The notes beneath the pieces are model-generated. The model was not told the DNA's origin. It worked only from the letters and a program-made list of their open reading frames with translations, and made no database searches. This document shows positions 44,927-54,046 of a DNA stretch of 64,000 nucleotides, one piece after another; position 1 is the stretch's first letter, and each line of letters opens with the position of its first letter. The DNA comes from Saprospiraceae bacterium (GTDB lineage Bacteria > Bacteroidota > Bacteroidia > Chitinophagales > Saprospiraceae). The stretch spans positions 124,001-188,000 of the forward strand of contig JAHDBJ010000002.1 of the NCBI GenBank assembly GCA_020630435.1, written 5' to 3'. Made by a program: the position numbers and the translations under genes.

Positions 44927-45853
44927 ATGGAAACAATAACCAATCCAAAAATTGAAGAACTAGAACCACGATTTGCTACCAAAAACGATCTGGAAAAAAT
45001 TCCTAAAGTACCTTTTGCAATTAAATTAGCAAGGGTATATTTTCGTATTATGGGGAATATTTTTCCTGCGTTTGTAGGAAAACAAGCCTTTCGTATTTTT
45101 CAAAAACCACGCATTAGAGCAAAACACAGAAATAGCGATATGGTTTTGGAAAAAGCAAAACTATTTGAGATGCTATATGGTAAAAGAATATTGAAAGCAT
45201 ATGAATGGGGCAGTGAAAATAGTCCTACTGTTTTGCTTGTACATGGATGGGAATCTAGAGGGACTGCGATGCGCTCATTGGCTTTACCTTTAGTAGAGAA
45301 GGGCTATAGAGTGGTAGCGTTTGATGGTCCTGCGCATGGTGATTCAGGAGGAAAATTTACGAATTTGCTTGATTTTGGTGGAGCTATAAAGGCATTAATT
45401 AATCATTTGGGGGATGTACATTCGATTATTGGACATTCCTTTGGAGGAGCGGCTACTGTTTTTACACTTCGGCATATAGAACCTTCTATAAGTATTGAAA
45501 AATTTGTGATGGTAGGGACACCTTCAAAAATGATTTACGTTTTTGAACGCTTTGCTGATTTTATTCATTTACCTCAAAAAGCATTATTGAATGTGTATAA
45601 AGAAGTAGAAAGGTTATTTGGTTTTTCAATGGAGCAAATTGATAATACGAAGGCAATGGATAAGATGAATATTAAAGAAGCATTAATTATCCATGATAGA
45701 AAGGATAGGATAGTGCCTTTTGAAGAAGGAAAAGAGACTGCCGATGCATGGTATAATGCTAAGATGTTGGTAACAAATGGATATGGCCATTTCAAAATTC
45801 TAAAGAAACCCGATGTGATTGAGCGTGTAGTAGATTTTATTTCAGCCAAATAA
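44927..45853 (+). CDS. Alpha/beta hydrolase
   Basis: A 308-residue hydrolase. The oxyanion region is LLVHGWESRGTAMRSLAL, the nucleophile elbow IIGHSFGGAA, the acid in IHDRKDRIVPFEEG and the catalytic His in GYGHFKILK. The amino-terminal 70 residues are a helical, basic extension (FRIMGNIFPAFVGKQAFRIF) that may touch the membrane. Its link to the TetR gene suggests it removes or processes the repressor's ligand, perhaps an ester or quorum-type compound; that is inference. Confidence 0.85.
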   Translation: METITNPKIEELEPRFATKNDLEKIPKVPFAIKLARVYFRIMGNIFPAFVGKQAFRIFQKPRIRAKHRNSDMVLEKAKLFEMLYGKRILKAYEWGSENSPTVLLVHGWESRGTAMRSLALPLVEKGYRVVAFDGPAHGDSGGKFTNLLDFGGAIKALINHLGDVHSIIGHSFGGAATVFTLRHIEPSISIEKFVMVGTPSKMIYVFERFADFIHLPQKALLNVYKEVERLFGFSMEQIDNTKAMDKMNIKEALIIHDRKDRIVPFEEGKETADAWYNAKMLVTNGYGHFKILKKPDVIERVVDFISAK

Positions 45854-45863
45854 GCGAAAAAGT

Positions 45864-48800
45864 CTATTTTGTTTTACGGATTTCAACGATTATACTTTTT
45901 AAAACAAAATGGATATAAAATCCAATGATTTTATTGGGGAAGATTGCTTCTAATGTTGTTTGAACCCAGTAAAACCAACCATTTAGTCGCTTAATTTCTT
46001 TATTTAGGTGTTTATCAAATCCTGAAAAATTATGATGCAAAATTACACGGATCTGTTCTTCATCAAAGAGAATAATATCCAAATTTGTCTGAAAAAAACG
46101 CCCTCCCTTTTTTAGCCGAATAGGATAATTTTTAAGTAATTTTTGAGTGCGGAATTGTCTTTCTAAATGTTGATGGAATTGATGAGATTGTTTACTCAAA
46201 TCATTGACTTTAACCATATTTTTAATATCATATCGTTCTATAATATTAGTACTCAATTGTAATCTTGATTCTTGAGATAGGTCGAGGTTATCACCATTTA
46301 ATAAGGATATAAAGGCTTTAGAAACAGTACGTTCTTCTGCTTCCTCTTCTAGAAGTAATGGGGTAGAATAGTTATGTTTTGAAGCAGCTTTATAGCAGGC
46401 AAGATCCTCACATAATTCGTTTCTAGTATCAATGTAATAAGATTGATGTTCAATTGTTCCTTGCCTAGATGCAAAAAAAGGAATATCAAAAAGTGGAATA
46501 TCCGAAATCGGAAAATTCCTAGGGTTAAAAATGGTTTCAGTATTAATAGGAAGCGATTTGTCTTTCCATGTCCATGGTGAAAATTGATTAGTAGGATCAA
46601 GCGTAGGGACATTTTCGTCGCCGTTGTTCCATACTCTATTTAACCATGAAGTCGTTTTTGCTCTAGTAGGAAAAATCAAATAATCTCTAGCACGAGTGAT
46701 GCCCACATAGAGGACTCTAGCTTCTTCTTCTAGAGCTTGAGTGGTGGCTGCCGTTTTGAAAGGACTTTGATTGATATTATCATTTAAATTTGTACCTCGT
46801 AGTTGATCTGCATAGGGATTAACCCAAAAACGAAGCCAACGGTTGCCTAGTATATTATTCAAGTCCACTTCTTCTTTTTCCTTTTCTATGTTCATCCCCC
46901 AAACGATGTCTTTGAGTTTACTTTCAAGACTATGGCAGATTACGATGGGCCATTCCAACCCTTTACTTTTATGATAGGTCAAGACATTAACGGCATCTTC
47001 CCCTTTTCCTGAACCTTGCTCGTCTTCCGTTTTATTTTCAAGTTCATTCAACCAGAGCAAGTAGCCCCCAAGTGAAGAAGCTGTTTGAAGTCGATCACAG
47101 GCTTCTTCATATTGAAGCGCAAATTTTCTCAACATATCGACATTATCGAAACGTTGATTTTTATTTCCCCAAGCGGCTATAATACGACGTAACTCTAATT
47201 CATCCAATATAATATCTAGAATCTCTGCACTTGAATATTCTGCTAATTTAGGCCGTAGATCATTAATTTTTTCAATATAAAGATTCGCAATTCCCCAATC
47301 ATAATTTCGTTCATTGTCAGGATTGATTACAAACTCTAATCTATCGTCAATGATATCTTCAATAGCTCGTTTGTCTGCTAGGTATAATATTTCGGCTACA
47401 GATAAGCTATCTCTTTTATTTAGATTGTATTTCAAGCAAGCCAAAATAAGTCTGGCTTCAGCAGTTTGAAGTAATCCTTTTCGAGCAATTGCTGCTTGAA
47501 GTCCTTGTCGGTGAAGTGCTTCAGCCATAGTTAAACATTCTTTATTGCTACGACATAAAATGGCCACATCGCCAGCTTTAGCAACACGAGCGATACGCTT
47601 GCCTTTGGGGACAACATAGATGCCTTGCTCAAGCAATGATTTGATACGACTTGCAATACAGTTTTCCATCCAAGGTTTGCCTGGCGCACGTCCTTTCTCA
47701 TCAGGAACAAAGTGCCAATGTTTGAGGGCTATACTATGTTCTAAGGCATCATTTTGGGCAATACGCTTGGGAATTAAAGCAACTTGATCTATCTCTTCTG
47801 TTCGACCATCAGATAGTATTTTTTTGAATTTTTGAGCTGCCATAGTAGGAAATGCTTTAGAAAAAAGTGCATTAGTAGCATATACAATATCTTCCCTTGA
47901 ACGCCAAGAATTTTCTTGAATATTTTCGGACTTTAAACCTCCTGTAGCTTCAATAATTGCTAGCATCAATCGAGGTTCCGCTCCTCTAAATCCATAGATT
48001 GACTGCTTGGGATCGCCTACCCAAATAGAATGTTTTGCGTGTCTAGATAATTTATAAAAAATTTCTAACTGGATAGGATTGGTATCTTGAAATTCATCAA
48101 CCATTAACAGATCTAATTCTTCTTTTAAGACATTTTGCACAAATTCGTTGTCAAGTAGACGATTGACTTGTACTTCCATATCCGTATAATCAATGAGTCC
48201 TCTTTTCTTTTTAAAGGCTTCATATTCTTCTAGAGCATCAATACCAATTTCAAAGATATTATCTATAAATCCTTTTATATCGGCTAAAAATTCAGGATGT
48301 CGTTCCTGTTTGCCCGCAAACTCTATAAGGCTGACCACATCGTCTCTACTCTTTGCACCAACCTTACGGCATTCTTTGATAATTTTTATCCATTGATGCC
48401 ATTCTAATTCATTTTTAATAATTAAGCCATTCTTGATGCTTTTGAGGTTATTGATGACTTTTTGTGTACCTTTGGTACTATCCTCGTTCTTTTCTAGAAG
48501 GTCGATACATTGACTAAGTTCTTCTAATAGTTGTTGGTTGATAGCATCAGCACTTTGCTTTAATGGTGTACCAAGGTGTGCTGCTAGAGTTTCATAAGAT
48601 TGGATTTTACTTTTTTCTAGTACTTCGGTATCGAAATTATTAGCTCGTGCGATATCCGTCAAATCTTTTACATTCCTCCTCCAATCTTTTGGATATTGCC
48701 CTTTATTGTATCCTAGTCGAGTACTATACTTATCCATGGTATACACTCGCTCTTCTGTAAGGACAGTTGCTAAAGCTTGATTAAAGAAAATCTGCTGATT

Positions 48801-49115
48801 TTCTTCGGCAATAATATCTACTTGTGGCGAAACTCCCGCTTCAAAAGCGAAGCGTTGAAGCAATTTTACTCCTAAGCCATGGACAGTTCCTATGAGAGCA
48901 TTGGTCAATTCATTGGCCTTAGAGGTCATCCCTTCTTCCAATAATCTTACGGTTACACGTTCTTGTAATTCAGCCGCCGCTTTTTTGGTATAGGTCGTTG
49001 CAACAATTCCTCTAGCACGGACAATCCCCGATTGCATTAGGGCAACCATTTCTTCGGTCAGACGATATGTTTTTCCACTACCTGCACCAGCAGAGATAAT
49101 TCTGAAATTGCTCAC
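45864..49115 (-). CDS. UvrD/AddA-like helicase with degenerate C-terminal nuclease domain
   Basis: A 1083-residue SF1 helicase with a GTG start (49115), since no ATG precedes the P-loop. Motif I is GAGSGKT (10-16), motif II LLMVDEFQDTNP, motif III GDPKQSIYGFRGAEP, motif V LTYHKSKGLEWPIV and motif VI YVGITRARDYLIF. The layout fits AddA/RecB. In the C-terminal region the RecB-type nuclease fold is hinted at (TNLDIILFDEEQIRVIL), but HHN stands where the catalytic D-Y-K of AddA/RecB should be. It probably repairs double-strand breaks with an AddB partner elsewhere. It abuts the hydrolase gene tail convergently. Confidence 0.85.
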   Translation of the reverse strand: MSNFRIISAGAGSGKTYRLTEEMVALMQSGIVRARGIVATTYTKKAAAELQERVTVRLLEEGMTSKANELTNALIGTVHGLGVKLLQRFAFEAGVSPQVDIIAEENQQIFFNQALATVLTEERVYTMDKYSTRLGYNKGQYPKDWRRNVKDLTDIARANNFDTEVLEKSKIQSYETLAAHLGTPLKQSADAINQQLLEELSQCIDLLEKNEDSTKGTQKVINNLKSIKNGLIIKNELEWHQWIKIIKECRKVGAKSRDDVVSLIEFAGKQERHPEFLADIKGFIDNIFEIGIDALEEYEAFKKKRGLIDYTDMEVQVNRLLDNEFVQNVLKEELDLLMVDEFQDTNPIQLEIFYKLSRHAKHSIWVGDPKQSIYGFRGAEPRLMLAIIEATGGLKSENIQENSWRSREDIVYATNALFSKAFPTMAAQKFKKILSDGRTEEIDQVALIPKRIAQNDALEHSIALKHWHFVPDEKGRAPGKPWMENCIASRIKSLLEQGIYVVPKGKRIARVAKAGDVAILCRSNKECLTMAEALHRQGLQAAIARKGLLQTAEARLILACLKYNLNKRDSLSVAEILYLADKRAIEDIIDDRLEFVINPDNERNYDWGIANLYIEKINDLRPKLAEYSSAEILDIILDELELRRIIAAWGNKNQRFDNVDMLRKFALQYEEACDRLQTASSLGGYLLWLNELENKTEDEQGSGKGEDAVNVLTYHKSKGLEWPIVICHSLESKLKDIVWGMNIEKEKEEVDLNNILGNRWLRFWVNPYADQLRGTNLNDNINQSPFKTAATTQALEEEARVLYVGITRARDYLIFPTRAKTTSWLNRVWNNGDENVPTLDPTNQFSPWTWKDKSLPINTETIFNPRNFPISDIPLFDIPFFASRQGTIEHQSYYIDTRNELCEDLACYKAASKHNYSTPLLLEEEAEERTVSKAFISLLNGDNLDLSQESRLQLSTNIIERYDIKNMVKVNDLSKQSHQFHQHLERQFRTQKLLKNYPIRLKKGGRFFQTNLDIILFDEEQIRVILHHNFSGFDKHLNKEIKRLNGWFYWVQTTLEAIFPNKIIGFYIHFVLKSIIVEIRKTK

Positions 49116-49185
49116 TAAGTTTTTATTTTTTTATAAGATGAACCTTCATGTTTTGGTTTGAAAAGTAAAATTATAATTTAATACT

Positions 49186-49857
49186 TTATAATGCATTGAG
49201 TTCATGGCTCAAGGTAACACGGTGTATAGCATTATCATATTTTTGGTGTAAATGTTTTTGAATGAGTTGATAGTAAATAGGGGTTTGGACAAAGTCGATG
49301 TCATCAAGTTCAAATATTAAAATAGGAATACTGGTTTCTATTTTAAAATAATCAAAGTAAGCATCTTGAATATGTTGTAAATAATCAGGAGAGATGTCTT
49401 GTTCATAGCTTCGGCCTCTTTTTTTAATATTATTGATTAAATGTTCTACAGGGCGGTGAAGGTAAACAAGTAGCTCTGGTTTGGGGAAGGTAGAGTTTAA
49501 AACATTGAATAGACGATTAAAGAGTCTGTATTCTTCTGTTGTTAAATTTTTTCGAGCAAATAATAATGTTTTTATAAAAAAATAATCAGAGATAGTAATT
49601 TGCTGGAAAAGATCTTGGTTGAGTAAGTTTTCTTGTAGCTGTTTATGCCGCTCAGTCATAAAAAATAACTCAACAGAAAAGGCATAACGTTCAGGGTTTT
49701 CATAGAAAAAGGGAAGAAAGGGATTATCTGAGAATTGTTCTAGAAGTAAGCGGGCATTATAGTCCTTAGACAACATTTTACAGAGCGTCGTTTTCCCTGC
49801 TCCAATATTACCTTCTATGGCAATGAAATTATATGCTAATGCGTTTTTAGAATCCAA
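49186..49857 (-). CDS. Deoxynucleoside kinase
   Basis: A dNK/dGK-type kinase (223 aa) that phosphorylates deoxynucleosides for salvage. The P-loop is GNIGAGKT (16-23); then comes LEQFSDNPFLPFFYE, the ERH-like helix FMTERHKQLQ, the DYFFIKTLLFARK segment and the lid RGRSYEQDI. The start is TTG at 49857: a TAA stop lies five codons upstream in frame and no ATG precedes the P-loop. It follows folK with a 28-base gap, so the two form an operon, a pairing common in Bacteroidota. Confidence 0.9.
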   Translation of the reverse strand: MDSKNALAYNFIAIEGNIGAGKTTLCKMLSKDYNARLLLEQFSDNPFLPFFYENPERYAFSVELFFMTERHKQLQENLLNQDLFQQITISDYFFIKTLLFARKNLTTEEYRLFNRLFNVLNSTFPKPELLVYLHRPVEHLINNIKKRGRSYEQDISPDYLQHIQDAYFDYFKIETSIPILIFELDDIDFVQTPIYYQLIQKHLHQKYDNAIHRVTLSHELNAL

Positions 49858-49885
49858 TTTTATAGTATATTACTTCGCCAAACCT

Positions 49886-50365
49886 TTATATTTTCTCGCA
49901 TACGAGTGTATCCGAACACTCTGATAGTAGTTGTTTAATACTTTTGTGATATTGAGGATGAAGAAAATCTTGAGCTATTTCTGCTAGTGGTACTAAGACA
50001 AAATTACGCAATTGAATCCTAGGATGTGGTATTTGAAGATCACTTTTATCAAGAATAAGATTTTTATAAAATAAAATATCTATATCAATGATTCTAGAAC
50101 TCCATTTTTCATGTCTAACCCTACCCAAAAATTGCTCTATTCGTTGTATAGTTTGTAACATCTCATAGGGTGATACATCAGATGTAATTTTTAATACTTG
50201 ATTATAAAAATCATCTTGATCTTCTTTTCCCCAAGCTGCGGTCTGATAAATAGAGGACACTTCGTCAATCGTCCCTAAAAATGTCCCAATTAGTATTTTT
50301 GCCATTTTTAGATTAGAACGTTTATCTCCAATATTACTCCCTAAATGTAAAAAAATTTCATCCAT
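49886..50365 (-). CDS. folK: 6-hydroxymethyl-7,8-dihydropterin pyrophosphokinase
   Basis: FolK (159 aa) attaches pyrophosphate to the pterin on the way to dihydrofolate. The N-terminus IFLHLGSNIGDKRSNL and the active-site motif WSSRIIDIDILFY are diagnostic, as is HPRIQLRNFVLVPL. ATG at 50365. A -7 box lies 12 bases before it. First gene of folK-dNK. Confidence 0.95.
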   Translation of the reverse strand: MDEIFLHLGSNIGDKRSNLKMAKILIGTFLGTIDEVSSIYQTAAWGKEDQDDFYNQVLKITSDVSPYEMLQTIQRIEQFLGRVRHEKWSSRIIDIDILFYKNLILDKSDLQIPHPRIQLRNFVLVPLAEIAQDFLHPQYHKSIKQLLSECSDTLVCEKI

Positions 50366-50377
50366 TATCGATTTTCA

Positions 50378-50385
50378 CAAAAGTA
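50378..50385 (-). promoter_or_regulatory. -7 element immediately before folK
   Basis: Minus-strand TACTTTTG fits TAnnTTTG and ends 12 bases before the ATG. It would give a very short leader. Confidence 0.4.
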
Positions 50386-50442
50386 TAATATTTTAGAAAC
50401 TGTTTTAAATTATGCTGCTAATTTTAATTCTACATTTTTAGA

Positions 50443-52707
50443 TTATTTTGTTTTAACAATTAATGTTCCATCATAGTCAACATATATTTTCTGATGTTGG
50501 ATTTTAGGGTTGGCTAGTAACCAATTTGATAATGGGGCAATAATGAAATTTTCAATAGCTCGCTGTAATGGTCTTGCCCCATAACGTTTATCAAAACCTA
50601 CTTCTACAATACGTTCAATGACATTGGCACTAAATTCTAAAGTCAATCTATTTTTAACAAAACCTTCTCTCAACTTCAAATCTTCTAATTCTTTTTTCGC
50701 AATTTTAATAATATCCTCTCGTTCTAGTGCTTCAAACATAATGATATTATCAATCCTATTGATAAACTCGGGTCTAAAGAATTTGCCGATAGCAGACATA
50801 TAATTAGCATCATCATCTGTTGTATTTTTAAAGCCCATCGCAGGTCGATTGCTTGCTCCTAGGTTGGTTGTCATAATAATGATGGTATTTCTAAAGTTGG
50901 TCAAGCGTCCGAAATGATCTACAATCATTCCTTCATCTAGCATTCCTAATAGGGCATCAAAGATGGAAGGATGTGCTTTTTCTACTTCATCGAATAATAA
51001 AACCGAGAATGGACGTTCTCTAATTTCTTTAATGAGTTTGCCTACCTCTCTAGCAGATCCTATTAATTGGCTGATTTGACCTGGATATTGAAATTCACTC
51101 ATGTCGATTCTTATCAATGGTGATTTCATTTTACTCATACCAAAGAAATACTCCGAAAGTGCTTTGGCACTGGCTGTTTTTCCGACGCCTGTAGGACCAG
51201 CAAATATCATCGTATTGATAGGCTTATTCGGGTTGTTTAGCCCTGTTTTAAAAACTTTTACAATATTACAGAGTTGTTCAATTGCCGTATCTTGACCAAT
51301 AATTCTATCTTCAAAATATTGTTTTAGTTTATCTTGATCCAAGATAATATCATCTCTAAGAAACAATTCAGGCATGCCTGTATTGGTAATAAATGTTGAG
51401 ATGATGTCTTTTTGTTCAATTTTTTGACGTTCATTATAACGTGCTTCATCTATACACTGTGCTAAAAAACGTACAGCCTTGCCAGGAAAACTTTCATAAG
51501 GATAATATCGAAGTAACAAGCGATAAGAAAGATCTAAGGCTTCTTTTTGAAAATCAATTTTTAAATTTTGACTACTATATTCTGAAAATTTATCTAATAT
51601 GTTGAAAATTTTAACTTCTGGCAATTCTTCAACTTCAACTACTTGAAAATATTCTACAAAGCCAGGCAATAGTCGACGCATACTTTCTAATTCCGTAGGG
51701 CATACTTCTCCGATAACTTGAATATCACCTGATTGTAGGTAAGTGATTAGAAAAGCGGCTACACTATCTTCAGGACCTTCTCCTCCAATTTGTAACAATC
51801 GTATAAAATTCTCTATCCATAAAACACCATTTACGGCTTGTAACTCATTGATAAGTTTTTCGCAGTTTTCTTGCCAGTCGCCAAGGTATTTAGCAGTAGA
51901 AACGATGCGTTGAGGCATAATACGCCAAAAGGAAACTTCTAGTTTTTCTTTTTTAGCACGAGTGGTTATTTTTTTTATGGCTTGTTTTAAAACGGAACTT
52001 TTGCCAACACCCGAATTTCCAACAACTAATAAATTGGATTTTGTCCCGATAATTTTTTCTGTGACTTCTATTACTGTATCCTCTAATTCCCACGCTGCAT
52101 CAGGAAATACAGATATTTTTTTCTGAATAACTTTCTGGTATGGATATTTTTCACATAAACTATTGAGCGTTTCGTACTGACGTTCGTGTCTTGGTGTCCA
52201 TTCAAAATCCCTGTCGTAATCCACTCGCATGGAGATAGTCTCAAGCTGAGGTTGACCATTAAGTAAAAAGCGATGTAAGTCTCTAGGGGTTTTCTGATTT
52301 AGAAAATTAGTGGCAAAATGCCTTACTAGAGTTGGTAGTTGTTTAGCATCATAATAGTAGAAACTTTCTCCTAATAGAGGAAGTTCACATTGGTAGTAAC
52401 TGTTATCGGTTTCTCCGTATACTGCTACTACAGGGATTTTAATAAATTCAGATAAAGGGTAAGCTCCAGATTCTTCTCTATAAGAAGGGCGTACTCTTAT
52501 TTCAAAAACTTTCAATTTGGGGTCAAGAATATCGGAGATAGGATAGTCATCATACCGTTTATATTCTTTCTTGAGATGTGAAGTAAGTGTATTTTTTAAA
52601 CTCTTTACATCTTTAGCAACCAATTGGTATTTGGTACCGACTAAGATACCCAAATAGGCATTTTCTTTAAGTTGATAATAGAGTAGGGGATATACTAATT
52701 TGTCCAT
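50443..52707 (-). CDS. Clp/Hsp100-like double AAA+ ATPase with degenerate first module
   Basis: A 754-residue protein. Residues 1-175 are an N-domain I cannot place; they do not show Clp-N repeats. AAA module 1 (about 200-440) keeps Walker A GNSGVGKS (230-237) and the pore-loop KYLGDWQE, but Walker B is VLWIEN (295-300), with Asn where the catalytic Glu should be, and the usual ERRFQ arginine-finger region reads VEYFQ. Module 2 (about 465-754) looks active: GPTGVGKT (504-511), LLFDEVEKAHP, FRPEFINRID and YGARPLQRA. It lacks the GYVG pore-loop tyrosine (LIGSAREVG instead) and has MGF (624-626) where ClpC carries its ClpP-binding loop. No ClpB-type middle domain. It is the last gene of dnaA-tilS-clp. 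Confidence 0.85.
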   Translation of the reverse strand: MDKLVYPLLYYQLKENAYLGILVGTKYQLVAKDVKSLKNTLTSHLKKEYKRYDDYPISDILDPKLKVFEIRVRPSYREESGAYPLSEFIKIPVVAVYGETDNSYYQCELPLLGESFYYYDAKQLPTLVRHFATNFLNQKTPRDLHRFLLNGQPQLETISMRVDYDRDFEWTPRHERQYETLNSLCEKYPYQKVIQKKISVFPDAAWELEDTVIEVTEKIIGTKSNLLVVGNSGVGKSSVLKQAIKKITTRAKKEKLEVSFWRIMPQRIVSTAKYLGDWQENCEKLINELQAVNGVLWIENFIRLLQIGGEGPEDSVAAFLITYLQSGDIQVIGEVCPTELESMRRLLPGFVEYFQVVEVEELPEVKIFNILDKFSEYSSQNLKIDFQKEALDLSYRLLLRYYPYESFPGKAVRFLAQCIDEARYNERQKIEQKDIISTFITNTGMPELFLRDDIILDQDKLKQYFEDRIIGQDTAIEQLCNIVKVFKTGLNNPNKPINTMIFAGPTGVGKTASAKALSEYFFGMSKMKSPLIRIDMSEFQYPGQISQLIGSAREVGKLIKEIRERPFSVLLFDEVEKAHPSIFDALLGMLDEGMIVDHFGRLTNFRNTIIIMTTNLGASNRPAMGFKNTTDDDANYMSAIGKFFRPEFINRIDNIIMFEALEREDIIKIAKKELEDLKLREGFVKNRLTLEFSANVIERIVEVGFDKRYGARPLQRAIENFIIAPLSNWLLANPKIQHQKIYVDYDGTLIVKTK

Positions 52708-52711
52708 GTCC

Positions 52712-54040
52712 TTAGTGTTGTGATTTGGGTATAATTGTTAGTTTATAAGTATCTTTAGTATTGGGGGTGATTTTGAATCGCTCGTCAATACGGTAACCGA
52801 CAACCCAACAGATTTTTTTGTTGGAAGTGAGTACCCATATGCTCTCTTTCTCAAGTAAAGATAACTTTAAATCTGAAAAATACTTCTTCAATTTTTTCTT
52901 TTTTCCGTCCATACCAATAGGGTGGAAAAAATCACCTGCTTGCCACCTTCTAAGCGTTAACGGAAAGGATAGTTTTCCTAGGTCTAAATAGGCTATTTTT
53001 TTAGAAGGTTGATATTTAAGGTCATTTTGAAGTAGTTCAACTTTTAGACTAAATTTTGACAATTCTAAATGTCTAAGGTGTTTAGATAGAACATAATTTT
53101 TTTTTGGATATTTTTTAATAGGACTAATCAAATAGTGGATACGGTCAATAAGCAAGCGATGAGTAGTAGAAAAGAAGGTTTTACCAGCTTGATGCGGTTG
53201 ATTAATAATTTGCTCACATTGTTGCCCATTAAATCCTAGAGGAGATAAGAGTTCGAATAAGATTAGTTTTTTAGATTTAAGTGTTGATAGTTTATTACTA
53301 TCTATTTTTATAATATCATTTTGTATGAAAAAAAGCTCTTTCTTAATTTTTACAAATTCTTCTTGTATAAATGCTTTGTTTTCTTGTAGATGTTGTATTG
53401 TTTGTAGGGCATTTTTTTCAAAAGAAGGATTTAGTTCTTTTAGTAATGGAATGAGATGTAAGCGTACTTTATTACGAATGTATTTATCCTCTAGGTTAGA
53501 ACTATCCTCTCTATAAGAAAGACCATTTTTGAGAACATATTTTTCGAGATCTTGTCGCAGCGCAAAAAGCAAAGGGCGAATGATATACTTATTTTGTTTA
53601 GGAATACCAAGAAGCCCTTTTAGTCCTGTTCCTCTAGAAAAATTTATTAAAAAGGTTTCGATTGAATCGTTGGCATGATGGGCAGTAGCGATCAAATTGT
53701 ATTGATACTCCAATCTTATTTTTTCAAACCATTCATAACGCAGATTCCTAGCTGTAATTTGGATAGAACTCTTTCGAGTATTGGCTATTTCTGCTGTTTT
53801 AAAGTCAATAGTGTGGAAAGGAACACTATACTGTTGGGCAAGTTTTTGTACAAAAGCAGCATCTTCATCAGCATCTTTTCCTCGTAATTTGAAGTTACAG
53901 TGGGCAATCCCAAAATCAATTTTACTTTGGGAACAAAGGTGGACTAAAGTAATAGAATCCAAACCACCGCTAACTGCCAACAAAATGCGGTGGGTAGGTT
54001 GAATAAGTTGATTTAAATGATGTTGGAATTGCTCTAGCAT
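52712..54040 (-). CDS. tilS: tRNA(Ile)-lysidine synthase
   Basis: TilS (442 aa) adds lysine to C34 of tRNA-Ile(CAU), so that AUA is read as Ile. The PP-loop is LLAVSGGLDSITLVHL (20-35). Further hallmarks are FGIAHCNFKLRGKDADEDA, TAHHANDSIETFLINFSRG, YIRPLLFALRQDLEKYV and EDSSNLEDKYIRNKVRLHLI. The C-terminal domain has RRWQAGDFFHPIGMDGKKKK. It starts 6 bases after dnaA ends and 4 bases before the Clp-like gene, so all three share an mRNA. Confidence 0.97.
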   Translation of the reverse strand: MLEQFQHHLNQLIQPTHRILLAVSGGLDSITLVHLCSQSKIDFGIAHCNFKLRGKDADEDAAFVQKLAQQYSVPFHTIDFKTAEIANTRKSSIQITARNLRYEWFEKIRLEYQYNLIATAHHANDSIETFLINFSRGTGLKGLLGIPKQNKYIIRPLLFALRQDLEKYVLKNGLSYREDSSNLEDKYIRNKVRLHLIPLLKELNPSFEKNALQTIQHLQENKAFIQEEFVKIKKELFFIQNDIIKIDSNKLSTLKSKKLILFELLSPLGFNGQQCEQIINQPHQAGKTFFSTTHRLLIDRIHYLISPIKKYPKKNYVLSKHLRHLELSKFSLKVELLQNDLKYQPSKKIAYLDLGKLSFPLTLRRWQAGDFFHPIGMDGKKKKLKKYFSDLKLSLLEKESIWVLTSNKKICWVVGYRIDERFKITPNTKDTYKLTIIPKSQH

Positions 54041-54046
54041 GAGGGC

